The notes: a model not told the origin generated them from the sequence alone. Shown: positions 1 to 10,153, counted from the stretch's first letter. The stretch: DNA of 64,000 bases from an uncultured Sphingopyxis sp. (GCF_900078365.1 NZ_LT598653.1:1364001-1428000); one strand, 5' to 3'. A program made the numbers and translations.

Positions 1-1944
1 ACGACGGTTGCCGGCCAGAGCATGTCCGGCGGTTCGGGTGTGTCGCCGGGCCTCTACGTCCCGATCGAACAGCCGGTCGAACGCTATGCGGGTTTCGGCC
101 GTCTGTCATTCGATGTCTCGGATGCCGTTACGCTGTTCGCCGAGGGCTCCTATTCGAAGATCACCGGCCGTTCGCCGACGGCCTTTGCGCATGATGCCGG
201 CATCATATTCGGTGCCCCGTTCACGATCTCGATCGACAATGCATACCTGCCGGACAATATCCGCGGCCTCATGGAAGGTGCCGGCGAAACCAGCTTCAAG
301 ATGGGCCGCTACAATACCGACTTCGGGTTCGTGCAGGGCAAGAGCGTGTTCGAGACCATTCGCGCGGTCGCTGGCGTGCGCGGCGATCTCGGCAAGTTCA
401 AATGGCAGGCCTATTATCAATATGGTCAAAGCACCGAGGATGCGCTGGCAAAGGATACGATCTACACGGCGCGGCTCGCCAATGCCGTCGACTCGGTTCT
501 CGTCGGAAATGTCGCGACTTGCCGCATCAACGCCGATGCGGTGGCGACGAATGACGACGCGGCATGCCGACCGCTCAACCTGTTCGGCGAAGGGGCGCCC
601 GATCAGGCTGCGCTGGACTATATTCACGGTGATGCCACGCGGCGCACGCGTATCGAGGAGCATGTCGGCTCGCTCAACGTGACCGGTGATCCGTTCTCGA
701 CCTGGGCCGGACCGGTTTCGGTGGCTTTCGGCGCGGAATATCGCAGCGACAAGATCGCCCAGATTTCCGATCCTGTCTCGCAGGCCGGAGGATTCTTCCT
801 CGGCCAGACCGCTTCGGCGCTCACCGGCAAGGTCAGCGTCACCGAACTCTATGGCCAGACGGTCGTGCCTCTCTTGTCGAACTCGCCGATTGCCCGGAAT
901 CTCGAATTGCTCGGTGCAATTCGTCACTCCTTTTATACGGCCGAGGGTCCTGTGACCTTTCCGGCCCCGGGTACCGCCAAGCGCGATTTCGATGCGACCA
1001 CCTGGAAAATCGGGGTGACCTGGTCGGTCTTCGACGGGCTGCGTCTTCGCGGCGTGCGCTCGCGCGACATTCGAGCGCCCAACGTGAACGAACTGTTCAC
1101 GGCAGGCAATCGCTCGACTGTGAGCGTTTTCACCAACGGAACGACGGTTCAGTTCCCGCGCTTTCGAGGCGGCAACATCAATCTGACGCCGGAAAAAGCC
1201 GATACCCTGATCCTGGGCGGCGTGATCGAGCCCGCCTTCATTCCCGGTTTCCAGCTGTCGGTGGACTGGTATGACATCAAGTTGAAGGGCGCGATCGCCG
1301 CCGCGGCCGGCACGCCGCAGCAACTGATCGATGCGTGCACCGACGGGAATCAGGAAATATGCGCGCTCTTCACTTTCGAGAATGGCGTGCCGGTCGAACT
1401 GCGCGGCACCAACGTCAACATCAACCAATTCCGGTCGACGGGCTGGGACATAGAAGCGCGGTACCGTTTCGCGGCGTTGGGAGGCGATGTGAGTCTCGGA
1501 ATCGTGGCAACGCATCCAACCGAATTGTCGCAAACGACCACCATCGCCAAAATCGACCGCGTCGGCGAGAACGGCAATAACAACAGCTTTCGGCAGCCGA
1601 ACTGGCAGTTTTCGACCCATGCCTCCTACTCGCGCGGGCCGTTCAACGCTTATCTTGGCGGGCGCTTCGTCAGCGCCGGCAAATATAATATCGACTATAA
1701 TCAGGATGGCGCATTGAACCTCGCGAACAACAGGATTCCGGCCCGCTATTATCTGACGGCTTCCGCCAGCCTCGATATCCTGAACACCGGAAACCGGATG
1801 GTCCAGATCTACGGCGTCGTGAACAATCTTCTCGATACCGACCCTCCGGTCCATCCGCAGGACTTCCAGATTCCGATCCAGGGAAGCGGGCTTTATGATG
1901 TCATCGGCCGCGCCTATACGGTGGGGGTCCGCTTCAAATACTGA
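1..1944 (+). CDS. TonB-dependent receptor, C-terminal part (5' truncated by window edge)
   Basis: The frame is open from the first base, so the gene begins upstream; 647 codons lie in the window. The sequence has the features of the beta-barrel part of an outer-membrane TonB-dependent receptor: repeated aromatic/Gly-rich strands, the SRDIRAPNVNELF segment typical of the sphingomonad receptor family, and a C-terminal aromatic end (VGVRFKY) suited to barrel insertion. The signal peptide, TonB box and plug are outside the window. It would import a ligand across the outer membrane using TonB-ExbBD energy. The following genes encode secreted peptidases, so a peptide or peptide-like ligand is a reasonable inference, but the sequence does not show the substrate. 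Family assignment is firm; substrate is unknown. Confidence 0.93.
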   Translation, partial: TTVAGQSMSGGSGVSPGLYVPIEQPVERYAGFGRLSFDVSDAVTLFAEGSYSKITGRSPTAFAHDAGIIFGAPFTISIDNAYLPDNIRGLMEGAGETSFKMGRYNTDFGFVQGKSVFETIRAVAGVRGDLGKFKWQAYYQYGQSTEDALAKDTIYTARLANAVDSVLVGNVATCRINADAVATNDDAACRPLNLFGEGAPDQAALDYIHGDATRRTRIEEHVGSLNVTGDPFSTWAGPVSVAFGAEYRSDKIAQISDPVSQAGGFFLGQTASALTGKVSVTELYGQTVVPLLSNSPIARNLELLGAIRHSFYTAEGPVTFPAPGTAKRDFDATTWKIGVTWSVFDGLRLRGVRSRDIRAPNVNELFTAGNRSTVSVFTNGTTVQFPRFRGGNINLTPEKADTLILGGVIEPAFIPGFQLSVDWYDIKLKGAIAAAAGTPQQLIDACTDGNQEICALFTFENGVPVELRGTNVNINQFRSTGWDIEARYRFAALGGDVSLGIVATHPTELSQTTTIAKIDRVGENGNNNSFRQPNWQFSTHASYSRGPFNAYLGGRFVSAGKYNIDYNQDGALNLANNRIPARYYLTASASLDILNTGNRMVQIYGVVNNLLDTDPPVHPQDFQIPIQGSGLYDVIGRAYTVGVRFKY

Positions 1945-2010
1945 ACTGGGAGGTGGGGCGGCGTTTGTCGCTCCACCAATATCGCCTCATCGTCTTTCCG
2001 GGAAACCTGT

Positions 2011-3318
2011 GTGATCCTTCGCTTGCCTTTTCTCGCTGCGGTATTTTTCGTGTGCCCGGTCGCGGCCCAGGGTGCCGAAACGCCGGTCCAGGCAAAGGTC
2101 GCCTCGATTTCGTCCCTGCCATCGGTCAGGCTGGTGCTCGATCATGTGAAGCGCCACGACGATCTCAGCCTGCGCGAGCAACGCGAGCTTGCCGAAATCC
2201 CGGCGCCGCCCTTCAAGGAACAAGCGCGCGCGCTCGCCTTTCAGTCGCGGCTGAAATCCTTGGGTCTGGACGCACGGGTCGACAGCGAAGGCAATGTGAT
2301 CGCGCGCCGGGCAGGCCTCCGCTCCGGATCGGCGCCGACGCTCATATTGTCGGCGCATCTCGATACCGTGTTTCCCGAAGGAACCGACGTCAAGGTGAAG
2401 GAGCGCGATGGCCGCCTCCATGGTCCCGGTCTCGGCGATGATGCGCGGGGGCTTGCCGTCGTCATTGCCGTCGCGCGAGCGTTTCAGGAAAGCAAAATAG
2501 CTACCCTCGGCGACATTCTGTTCGTCGGGACTGTCGGTGAGGAAGGCGAAGGCGATCTCAGGGGCGTAAAGGCCATCGTACGCGATAATCCGGCCATCGA
2601 CGGATTTATATCGATCGACGGGATCGACTTGTCGCGGATCGTTTCGCGGGGAACGGCCAGCCGGCGGTGGCGCATCGAATTTTCGGGCGAAGGCGGGCAC
2701 AGTTTTCTCGACTTCGGCCGACCGAGCGCGGTGCATGCAATGGGCCGCGCTATCGCCGCCATCGGGGACATCGTACCGCCCACCGAGCCGCGCACGACCT
2801 TTACCGTCGGTGTTGCGAAGGGAGGCACTTCGGTCAACGCCATCGCGGGAAAGGCGACGATCGAAATCGATCTGCGATCGGACAGCGGTGAAAATCTGAC
2901 TGCCTTGGAAGGCCAGGCGATGGCCGCGGTCGACGCTGGCGTTGCTGCGGAAAATCGGCGGTGGAACTCGAACAGGATTGCGGTGACGCGCACGCTGATC
3001 GGCGACCGGCCGGGGGGCGCCACACCGGACAATTCGAATATCGTGCAAGTCGCGCTTGCCGCTGCACGTATCGGCGGTGCCGTGCCGAAACTGGCCAACA
3101 GCAGCACCGACAGCAATGTTCCGATTGCCCACGGCATTCCCGCGATCACATTGCCCGGGGGCGGCGAGGGGGGCGATTTCCATTCGCTTGGCGAATGGTA
3201 TCGTCCTGTCGATCCGTGGATCGGAGCTCAGCGTGCCGCGCTTACGGTGCTCGCGCTCGTGGGGGTCGACGGCGCCGGTGAGCCGCTGCTGCAAAAGCGC
3301 GCCGCTCCGGGCGAATAA
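2011..3318 (+). CDS. secreted M20 family metallopeptidase
   Basis: 435 aa starting at GTG, chosen because it immediately precedes a good signal peptide (MILRLPFLAAVFFVCPVAAQ, cleavage near residue 20). The di-zinc M20 core is visible: SAHLDTVFPEG with metal His116 and catalytic-loop Asp118, GLGDDARGL with bridging Asp143/144, GTVGEEGEG with Glu177/Glu178 as general base and ligand, and a C-terminal GGDFHSLGEWY His. A lid/dimerisation domain lies between about 210 and 320. Members of the family are dipeptidases, carboxypeptidases or aminoacylases; the export signal suggests trimming of peptides in the periplasm. It follows the TonB receptor by 66 bp and converges on the S9 peptidase gene only 8 bp away. 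Exact specificity cannot be read. Confidence 0.9.
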   Translation: MILRLPFLAAVFFVCPVAAQGAETPVQAKVASISSLPSVRLVLDHVKRHDDLSLREQRELAEIPAPPFKEQARALAFQSRLKSLGLDARVDSEGNVIARRAGLRSGSAPTLILSAHLDTVFPEGTDVKVKERDGRLHGPGLGDDARGLAVVIAVARAFQESKIATLGDILFVGTVGEEGEGDLRGVKAIVRDNPAIDGFISIDGIDLSRIVSRGTASRRWRIEFSGEGGHSFLDFGRPSAVHAMGRAIAAIGDIVPPTEPRTTFTVGVAKGGTSVNAIAGKATIEIDLRSDSGENLTALEGQAMAAVDAGVAAENRRWNSNRIAVTRTLIGDRPGGATPDNSNIVQVALAAARIGGAVPKLANSSTDSNVPIAHGIPAITLPGGGEGGDFHSLGEWYRPVDPWIGAQRAALTVLALVGVDGAGEPLLQKRAAPGE

Positions 3319-3326
3319 GCGCCGGC

Positions 3327-5288
3327 CTATTTCTTTCCGGCATCGTCGAGGCCGAAGGCGCGGCGCAGAAACATCGTCTGCACCGCCGCCGCCGCATCCT
3401 GGTTTGCCTTTTTGCGGAACCCATGGCCTTCGTCCTTGGCGAGAAGATACCAGACTTCGCGCCCGGCGGCGCGAAGCTTGGCGACGACCTGCTCGGCCTC
3501 GGTGCGTGGGACACGCGGGTCGTTGGCGCCCTGGATCACGAGAAGCGGCTTGGTCATCCGCCCGGTCATGTTGAGGGGAGAGATGCGGTCGAAAAATGCC
3601 TGCATCTCCGGATCCCGTTCGTCGCCATATTCGGCCCGCCGCGAGTCGCGTCGATAGCCTTCGGTCGTCTTGAGGAAGGTGGACCAGTTGGAAATTCCCA
3701 CCTCGTCGATCGCGCCGGCAAGACGGGCATCATAATAGGCAAGCGAGGCAAGGGTGACATAGCCACCATAGGAAGCGCCATAAATAACAACGCGCGAGGG
3801 GTCGAGATCGCTCTGCGCCGCGATCCAGTCGAGGAGGGCGCCGATGTCCTTGACCGCGTCTTCCCGCTTCAATCCGTTGTCGAGATTTGTGAAGCTGCGG
3901 CCATAGCCGGTCGATCCGCGGATATTGGGCGCCACGATCACGGCCCCGAGCTTGTCGACGAAATATGCGAAGGTGGCATCGAAGCTCGGACGCATCTGGG
4001 CTTCCGGCCCGCCATGCACGACGATCAGCACCGGGCGCTTGCCGGGCGGCGGCGATTTGGCGCGATAGACGATCGCCGGGATCGACCGTCCGTCGAATGA
4101 GGGGAAGCGGATGACGGAGGTCATCGGCAGCTGCCCCGATGCCAGGTCGCCCATCTCGCTGAAGGTCCAGCGTTCGAGCGATTTGCGCTTATGGTCCCAC
4201 GTCCAGACGTCGGATTCGGCATCGCCGGCGGATACGGTCATGCCGATCCTCGTCCCGTCGGGAGAGAAGCGCAGTTTTCGCAGGACGACCTCGCCGAGGT
4301 CCGGCACCGGAAGCTTCTTGCCATTGACGAGGTCGATGAGAACCATGCGCGACCGTGCATCTTCATTGATGGAATAGGCCAGCAATCGACCGTTCGGCGA
4401 GACGTCGAACGCCGACACCTTGGTGAGGTCATAGCCCTCGACGTCCCAGGCGAGGTCCGCAGGCGAAAGCAGGGCGGATTTTCCGGTGCCGACATCGAAA
4501 CGCACCAGCCGCGTATATTCGGCGTCCTGGTCCGAAAGCACGAGCACGCCTTCGCCGTCCGGGGTGAACCGCCCGCCGACATAGGAGATTTCCGTGTCCG
4601 AAGGATTGATCTGCCGGGTCTTGCCGCTGTCGAGGTCGAGGATATAGCGCTCCGAAGCGGTCGCTGAAATATAACGATGGAGAAGAATCTTCCGGCCATC
4701 GGGCGAGAAGTCGAGCGGAGCGATCACGCCCGGTCCTGTCGCTACGACGCGGCGCGTCGTGATGTCGCCGCCCTCCATGAGCAGGATGTCCCAGTCCGAT
4801 CGTCCCGGTGTGGCGCGCGTCCACGCAATTCGCTTGCCGTCCCGCGAAAATGTGAAGGCGTCATTGCGGGTGCCCGGGTCGGTAATGAGCGTCCTGATTC
4901 CGGCGCTGTCGAAAAGATAACCCTGATATAGTTCGCGGCCACCGACGTCCTTCGCGAAGATGTAGCGGTCTCCCGCGGGAGCGGATGTCGCGTTGCGAAC
5001 CGGCTCCTCGAAAAAGGTGATCTGTTCGCGGGCGGCGCCAGGCGCCGCGACGCGATGCAGTTGCGCCGTTTCGCCAAAGCGGGTGCGGATCAGAATGCCC
5101 CCGGCCTCGGTCCAGCCCTGGAACGTCGCCGAGCGCGTATTCTGATATGTTTGCAGGTCCGTCTCGATGCCCTCGGGGACGGCGGGGATTCCGTCATATA
5201 CCAACGAGGCGGCATCGCCGCCCTGCGCGGAAATCGGCGCAGCAAAAATCAAGGCCAAGGCTGACGAGAGAAAAACGGACCGGATCAT
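3327..5288 (-). CDS. S9 family (prolyl oligopeptidase-type) peptidase, exported
   Basis: 653 aa. The start at 5288 is chosen because it gives a signal peptide (MIRSVFLSSALALIFAAPISAQ) and has GGAGG eight bases upstream; a longer in-frame extension upstream has no support. A beta-propeller-like N-terminal half (many DG and D-repeat blades) is followed by an alpha/beta-hydrolase domain. The nucleophile is in GASYGG (Ser506), the acid in GANDPRVP, and the base His in DEGHGF. The protein is closely similar in layout and motifs to the one at 16711-18660, so the two are paralogues. It likely cleaves short peptides in the periplasm. It is transcribed divergently from the PDH-E1-like gene across about 250 bp. 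Sphingomonad lasso-peptide isopeptidases are also S9 proteins, but no lasso precursor or maturation gene is present. Confidence 0.9.
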   Translation of the reverse strand: MIRSVFLSSALALIFAAPISAQGGDAASLVYDGIPAVPEGIETDLQTYQNTRSATFQGWTEAGGILIRTRFGETAQLHRVAAPGAAREQITFFEEPVRNATSAPAGDRYIFAKDVGGRELYQGYLFDSAGIRTLITDPGTRNDAFTFSRDGKRIAWTRATPGRSDWDILLMEGGDITTRRVVATGPGVIAPLDFSPDGRKILLHRYISATASERYILDLDSGKTRQINPSDTEISYVGGRFTPDGEGVLVLSDQDAEYTRLVRFDVGTGKSALLSPADLAWDVEGYDLTKVSAFDVSPNGRLLAYSINEDARSRMVLIDLVNGKKLPVPDLGEVVLRKLRFSPDGTRIGMTVSAGDAESDVWTWDHKRKSLERWTFSEMGDLASGQLPMTSVIRFPSFDGRSIPAIVYRAKSPPPGKRPVLIVVHGGPEAQMRPSFDATFAYFVDKLGAVIVAPNIRGSTGYGRSFTNLDNGLKREDAVKDIGALLDWIAAQSDLDPSRVVIYGASYGGYVTLASLAYYDARLAGAIDEVGISNWSTFLKTTEGYRRDSRRAEYGDERDPEMQAFFDRISPLNMTGRMTKPLLVIQGANDPRVPRTEAEQVVAKLRAAGREVWYLLAKDEGHGFRKKANQDAAAAVQTMFLRRAFGLDDAGKK

Positions 5289-5535
5289 GAAGCCTCCAAT
5301 ATTGTAGATTGTAGGTGTCTCCGGTGATCCTAGGTCCGCGAAAAGCCCGATTTGCGCGAAGCGCGGCCACTTACCGCAGAATTTCGTCGGTGGTGGTACA
5401 GGATCGGCCTGATTCTGGAACGCAGGCGCGGCCTTCGCTGCGATGCAGTGCGCGATCCCGATTGTGCGCGGCGATTCTGCGTCATTGGGTTTCAATTTGC
5501 CCGAGGTGACCTGCACGGACCGCTATTTTGGGAGC

Positions 5536-7929
5536 ATGACCTGCTATTCGCGCGATCTTCCGGACCGACCTGACCCGAGGCCTCTCGAAGCGGCCGAGAC
5601 CGGACAGTTATTTGAACTGCTGGAAGCTCTCGATGCGCGGCTGCGCTGGCTCTCGAGCTGGACGATCCATCACGCGAATTTCCTTCGCGGGAATGACGAC
5701 GGCATCAAGGTCGGCGGCCATCAGGCCTCGTGCGCGTCGATGTCGACGCTCATGGCGGTATTATATGCGTGCGCGCTGCGACCCGAAGACAAGGTGGCGG
5801 TGAAGCCGCACGCGGCGCCGTTGCTGCATGCGCTCCATTACCTGCTCGGTCAGCAAAGCCTCGATCAACTGAAACGCTTCCGGGATTTAGGCGGCGCGCA
5901 AAGCTATCCTTCGCGGACGAAGGACTGCATTCCGGTCGATTTTTCTACCGGCTCGGTCGGACTGGGCGTCGCGATTACCGCCTTTGCGAGCCTTGTTCAG
6001 GACTATCTGCTCGCGCACGGCCGTTTTGCGAACGGTTCGCCCGGCCGCATGATCGCTCTTATGGGTGACGCCGAACTCGACGAAGGCAATATCTACGAAT
6101 GCCTGATCGAGGGTTACAAACATGAATTGCGGAACTGCTGGTGGATCGTCGACTATAACCGGCAGTCGCTCGATGCGACGACGGCAGATCGCATGTTCCG
6201 CCGCTTCGACGATATTTTTGAAACATGCGGCTGGCGGGTCATCACGCTCAAGCATGGCAAGCGCCAGCGCGAACTGTTTCAGCGGCCGGGTGGCGATGCT
6301 TTGGCCGACTGGATCGATCGCTGTCCCAACGCCGACTTCGCGGCCCTGACCTATCGCGGAGGGGCGGCGTGGCGCGAACGCCTGACCGCCGATCTTGGCG
6401 ATAACCGGCTGGCTCTGGACCTTGTGCACAGCTTCGACGACGACGGCCTTGCTGCCGTGATGACCAATCTCGGCGGCCATTGCCCCGAAACCATCGCAGC
6501 CGCTTTCGCAGCCGCGGACGATGAACGGCCGACCCTGTTCATCGCCTATACGATCAAGGGGCATGGACTGCCCCTCGCCGGACACAAGGACAATCACGCC
6601 GGACTGATGACGCGCGCGCAGATCGATGCGCTGCGGCAGTCGATGCATATTGCAGAAGGGGAGGAGTGGGCTCCGTTTGCCGGACTTGGCGACAATGTCG
6701 CCGGCGCGCTCCGCGGCCTGCTCGAGCGTTCGGCGCTGGCCGTGCGGCGTGATCCGCCGCATTGCGAACCGGTCGTCGCTCCGACGCTTCGTGTCACACA
6801 CGATACGCAGTCCACCCAGGTCGTGTTCGGCAAGCTGTTGAACGATCTCGCGCGATCGGGGCACCCGATTGCCGATCGGATCGTGACGACATCGCCCGAC
6901 GTGACCGTCTCCACAAACCTGGGGCCGTGGGTGAACCAGCGGGGACTGTTCCGGCGCGAGGCGGCGAATGACGTCTTCCGGCTTCACCAGGTGCCGTCGC
7001 CGCAAAAATGGGGCGCGAATCCCGCCGGCCAGCATCTGGAACTCGGTATCGCCGAGAACAACCTTTTCCTCATGCTGACGGCTCTCGGACTATCGGCGCC
7101 GCTCTTCGGGGGACGGCTCATTCCTATCGGAACCGTCTATGACCCGTTTATCGCGCGGGGGCTCGATGCGCTCAACTACGGTTGCTATCAGGATGCGCGC
7201 TTCATTCTCGTGGCCACGCCGTCCGGCCTGACGCTCGGCCGCGAAGGCGGCGCCCACCAGTCGATCAATACGCCGCTGATCGCGATGGGACAGCCGGGAC
7301 TGACCATGTTCGAGCCGGCCTTCGCCGACGAACTCGCCGCGATCTTTGAATGGAGCCTCAACCATGTGCAGGCGGACGAGGGCGGCTCGGTCTATCTGCG
7401 GCTGACCACGCGCTCGCTTCAGCAACCGCAACGGACAGACGAGAGCTGGCGAGAGGGAACGTTGGCCGGCGCATACTGGCTTCGGGCGCCCGGAGATGGC
7501 GCCGATGGCGCGATCGTCGCAATGGGGGCGATGTTGCCCGAAGCGATTGCGGCATGGTCGGAACTGGTCGATGACATTCCTGGCCTTGGACTTCTGGTCG
7601 CGACCTCGCCGCAACGCCTTCACCAAGGCTGGACATCTGCGCGCTCGGCGCGTTGGCGCGGCGCTGGTGCGGACGCCAGCCATATCGACCGTTTGCTCGC
7701 GCCGCTTTCCGATAGGGCATGTCTCGTGACCCTTTGTGATGGCGCGCCGGCCGCGTTGAGTTGGCTCGGCAGCGTGCGCGGCCATAGAGTCACCCCTCTC
7801 GGCGTCGAAAGCTTTGGCCAAACCGGCAGCCTGGAAGACCTCTATCGTATCCACGGGCTTGATCGCGATGCGATTTTCGATGGCTTTGCCGAACATTACA
7901 TCCTCAAGGCTAATCGCGATGCAGGCTGA
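5536..7929 (+). CDS. homodimeric PDH-E1 / transketolase-like thiamine-diphosphate enzyme
   Basis: 797 aa from ATG 5536. An in-frame ATG at 5443 would add 31 residues with no recognisable Shine-Dalgarno, and GGGAG lies very close before 5536, so the start is uncertain. The TPP-binding motif is clear: GDAELDEGN (Asp178) followed about 28 residues later by the YNRQ segment. HISS-type and transketolase pyrimidine-domain motifs (ELGIAENN, REGGAHQSINTP) follow. The overall order matches the single-chain E1 of pyruvate dehydrogenase (AceE) and the AceE-like 2-oxobutyrate dehydrogenase E1 type associated with amino-acid catabolism. No E2 or E3 is encoded nearby. It overlaps an ACT-like small gene by 11 bp. 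I infer oxidative decarboxylation of a 2-oxo acid made from amino acids; pyruvate or 2-oxobutyrate are candidates. Confidence 0.8.
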   Translation: MTCYSRDLPDRPDPRPLEAAETGQLFELLEALDARLRWLSSWTIHHANFLRGNDDGIKVGGHQASCASMSTLMAVLYACALRPEDKVAVKPHAAPLLHALHYLLGQQSLDQLKRFRDLGGAQSYPSRTKDCIPVDFSTGSVGLGVAITAFASLVQDYLLAHGRFANGSPGRMIALMGDAELDEGNIYECLIEGYKHELRNCWWIVDYNRQSLDATTADRMFRRFDDIFETCGWRVITLKHGKRQRELFQRPGGDALADWIDRCPNADFAALTYRGGAAWRERLTADLGDNRLALDLVHSFDDDGLAAVMTNLGGHCPETIAAAFAAADDERPTLFIAYTIKGHGLPLAGHKDNHAGLMTRAQIDALRQSMHIAEGEEWAPFAGLGDNVAGALRGLLERSALAVRRDPPHCEPVVAPTLRVTHDTQSTQVVFGKLLNDLARSGHPIADRIVTTSPDVTVSTNLGPWVNQRGLFRREAANDVFRLHQVPSPQKWGANPAGQHLELGIAENNLFLMLTALGLSAPLFGGRLIPIGTVYDPFIARGLDALNYGCYQDARFILVATPSGLTLGREGGAHQSINTPLIAMGQPGLTMFEPAFADELAAIFEWSLNHVQADEGGSVYLRLTTRSLQQPQRTDESWREGTLAGAYWLRAPGDGADGAIVAMGAMLPEAIAAWSELVDDIPGLGLLVATSPQRLHQGWTSARSARWRGAGADASHIDRLLAPLSDRACLVTLCDGAPAALSWLGSVRGHRVTPLGVESFGQTGSLEDLYRIHGLDRDAIFDGFAEHYILKANRDAG

Positions 7930-8182
7930 GCGGAGAGCGGGTCAGATCGCCCAATACCGCATCGAAGGCCCGCTCGATCCCGGACTTGTGCCCCGGCTTG
8001 TGGGGCTGTTCGCGCAGCGCGGCCTGGTGCCGCTGGCGATGGAAGCGCGACGGCGCGAGGCGGGTCTCGAAATGCGGCTTTGGCAGGACGGGATAGGTGC
8101 CGCGCAGGCGCTTCTGATCGAGCAAGCGGTCAGAGCGAATATCTTGGTGACGTCGGTCGAACTGACAATGGAGCGAGGGTGA
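7919..8182 (+). CDS. small protein with ACT-like fold signature
   Basis: 87 aa; ATG 7919 lies inside the end of the preceding gene (11 bp overlap) and the stop is 2 bp before the M61 gene, so it is translationally coupled in the operon. The pattern (YRIEG, then DPGLVPRLVGLFAQRGL, then alternating hydrophobics, then NILVTSVELTMERG) resembles the beta-alpha-beta-beta-alpha-beta ACT domain of small acetolactate-synthase regulatory subunits. ACT domains bind amino acids. Its fixed position behind a thiamine-diphosphate enzyme suggests a regulatory subunit, as IlvN/IlvM are for acetolactate synthase, but that is inference. Similarity is by eye and could be superficial. Confidence 0.6.
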   Translation: MQAERRAGQIAQYRIEGPLDPGLVPRLVGLFAQRGLVPLAMEARRREAGLEMRLWQDGIGAAQALLIEQAVRANILVTSVELTMERG

Positions 8183-8184
8183 AG

Positions 8185-10104
8185 ATGCTATTCCGGGGAT
8201 TATCATTTCTACTTCTTGGTGCGAGCCTGTCGGTCCAGAATGGTGAGGCCAAGACCGAACCCACGCAGCAACCGTTTCCGCCGGCGCGCGAGATAGCGCG
8301 CGATATTCCCTATCCGGGCCGGATCGAACTGAAGATCGATGCCCGAAATTTCGAGCAGCGCATAATTCAGGCTCGGCAAACCATAACGACGCACGGCGGC
8401 GAAACGATTACACTTCTGTATCCGATGTGGATGCCCGGCAATCATGCGCCGCGCGGGCCGCTCCAGAATCTGGCGGGACTGCGCGTGACGGGGGGCGGCA
8501 AGAATCTGGCCTGGCGGCGTGATCCGGTCGAGATGGCGGCCTTTCATATCGACGTGCCGTCGGGAGTGCAGAAGATCGTCCTGGAATATGCTTTGCTCGC
8601 GCCGCTGAATTCGAAGCAGGGTCGGATCATCTTCACCCGAGATTTCCTCAACCTTCCCTGGAACGGTCTCCTCTTTTATCCGGCCGGCTATTATGTGCGC
8701 CGTATCCCGGTCGACGCGAGCATCGATCTGCCCGAAGGCTGGTCCTGGTCGACGGCTCTCGCCGCGAAACCGGGGGCGGCGGCTATCGATTTCGCGCCGA
8801 CCACCGTCGCCGACCTCGTCGATTCACCGCTCTATGCAAGCCGGCATCACCGGCGATATCAACTCGATGGAGGCAAGCAACCGGTCTTTCTCGATGTGTT
8901 CGGGGACAAGGCGGACGCGGTCAATGCGAGTGACCAGCAAATCGCGGTCCACAAGGAAATCATCCGGCAATGCGATCGTTTGTTCGGTACGCGGCCGTTC
9001 GACCGCTATGTTTTTCTCCTGTCGCTGAGCGACAAGATACCTGCCGGCGGAACCGAGCACGAGCAGTCGAGCGAAAACCGGTCGAGTTCCGGCTATTTCT
9101 CGCGCTGGGACGCGCTTCCCTGGACCCGCATGCTACTGCCGCATGAATATGTTCATGCCTGGAACGGAAAATTCCGGCGACCGGCACTCACCTTCACCGC
9201 GGACTTCAACACGCCGACCCGCAACGAATTGCTCTGGGTCTATGAGGGGCTTACGACTTACTATGCTTTGGTGGTGGCGACCCGAGCAGGTATGTTGTCC
9301 GAGGCTGACGCACATGATTTCCTGGCGCTGACGCAAGCCAGTTACGCGCAGTTGCCTGGCCGGAGCTGGCGATCGCTGGCTGATACGACGAACAGCGCCA
9401 TCTTCTCGACGCAGCGTCCCCTGCCGTGGCCGGACTACCAGCGTTCCGTGCGCGACTATTATGATGAAGGGCTTCTTCTGTGGCTCGAGGCCGACCTGCT
9501 CATCCGCGAACAATCGCAAGGCAGGCGCTCGCTCGACGATTTCATGCGCGCCTTCTTCGCCGGCGAGGCGGGGCGGCGGACGACCAGCACGTTCACTTTC
9601 GACGATCTCGTCGCCGCGCTGCATGCAGTCTGGCCGTATGACTGGGAAAGCTGGCTTCGCCTTCGTCTCGATCGCACCGGAACGGATTTGCAGGGATCGC
9701 TCGATGGATCGGGTTATCGGACGGTGTTTCGCACGCGAGCCAATAAATTTCAGCAGTTGTCAGAGAGCGAGGCGAAGCAGTCCGACCACAGCTATTCGAT
9801 CGGGATGGTGGTCGATCACTCGGGCATCGTCGGGACGGTGCGATGGAATGGCCCGGCGTTTCTCGGCGGTTTCAGTAGCGGCGCCGAAATTCTTGCAGTG
9901 GACGGTGAAACCTACAGCCCCGCGATTCTGGCCAAGGCGATCGAAGCGGCGGCCGCCCGTAAAGGCGAGATTACGCTCACAGTGCGCGATGACAATCGGG
10001 TTCGTGTGAAGAAAATACCCGTGTCCGACGGGGCGGATTATCCGGCGCTTGAGACGGTTCCGGGCTCGGTCGATCGCCTCGGCGCGATTTTCAAGCCGCT
10101 TTAG
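8185..10104 (+). CDS. M61 family (glycyl aminopeptidase-type) metallopeptidase
   Basis: 639 aa, starting at ATG 8185 shortly after GAGCGAGGG; the N-terminus is a signal peptide (MLFRGLSFLLLGASLSVQNGEA). The zinc site HEYVH is at residues 320-324 with the third ligand Glu354 in WVYEGLTTYY, the HExxH...E arrangement of gluzincins. A beta-sandwich precedes the catalytic domain and a PDZ-like domain closes the protein (about residues 545-625, with GGFSSGAEILAVDG). This is the domain order of the M61 glycyl aminopeptidase family. It would release N-terminal residues from peptides in the periplasm. It is the last gene of the 5536-10104 operon and converges on the lyase gene. Confidence 0.9.
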   Translation: MLFRGLSFLLLGASLSVQNGEAKTEPTQQPFPPAREIARDIPYPGRIELKIDARNFEQRIIQARQTITTHGGETITLLYPMWMPGNHAPRGPLQNLAGLRVTGGGKNLAWRRDPVEMAAFHIDVPSGVQKIVLEYALLAPLNSKQGRIIFTRDFLNLPWNGLLFYPAGYYVRRIPVDASIDLPEGWSWSTALAAKPGAAAIDFAPTTVADLVDSPLYASRHHRRYQLDGGKQPVFLDVFGDKADAVNASDQQIAVHKEIIRQCDRLFGTRPFDRYVFLLSLSDKIPAGGTEHEQSSENRSSSGYFSRWDALPWTRMLLPHEYVHAWNGKFRRPALTFTADFNTPTRNELLWVYEGLTTYYALVVATRAGMLSEADAHDFLALTQASYAQLPGRSWRSLADTTNSAIFSTQRPLPWPDYQRSVRDYYDEGLLLWLEADLLIREQSQGRRSLDDFMRAFFAGEAGRRTTSTFTFDDLVAALHAVWPYDWESWLRLRLDRTGTDLQGSLDGSGYRTVFRTRANKFQQLSESEAKQSDHSYSIGMVVDHSGIVGTVRWNGPAFLGGFSSGAEILAVDGETYSPAILAKAIEAAAARKGEITLTVRDDNRVRVKKIPVSDGADYPALETVPGSVDRLGAIFKPL

Positions 10105-10153
10105 GGGTGATCGACATTCAGAGACGCGACCCGAAGATGCTTGATCTCCGAGC

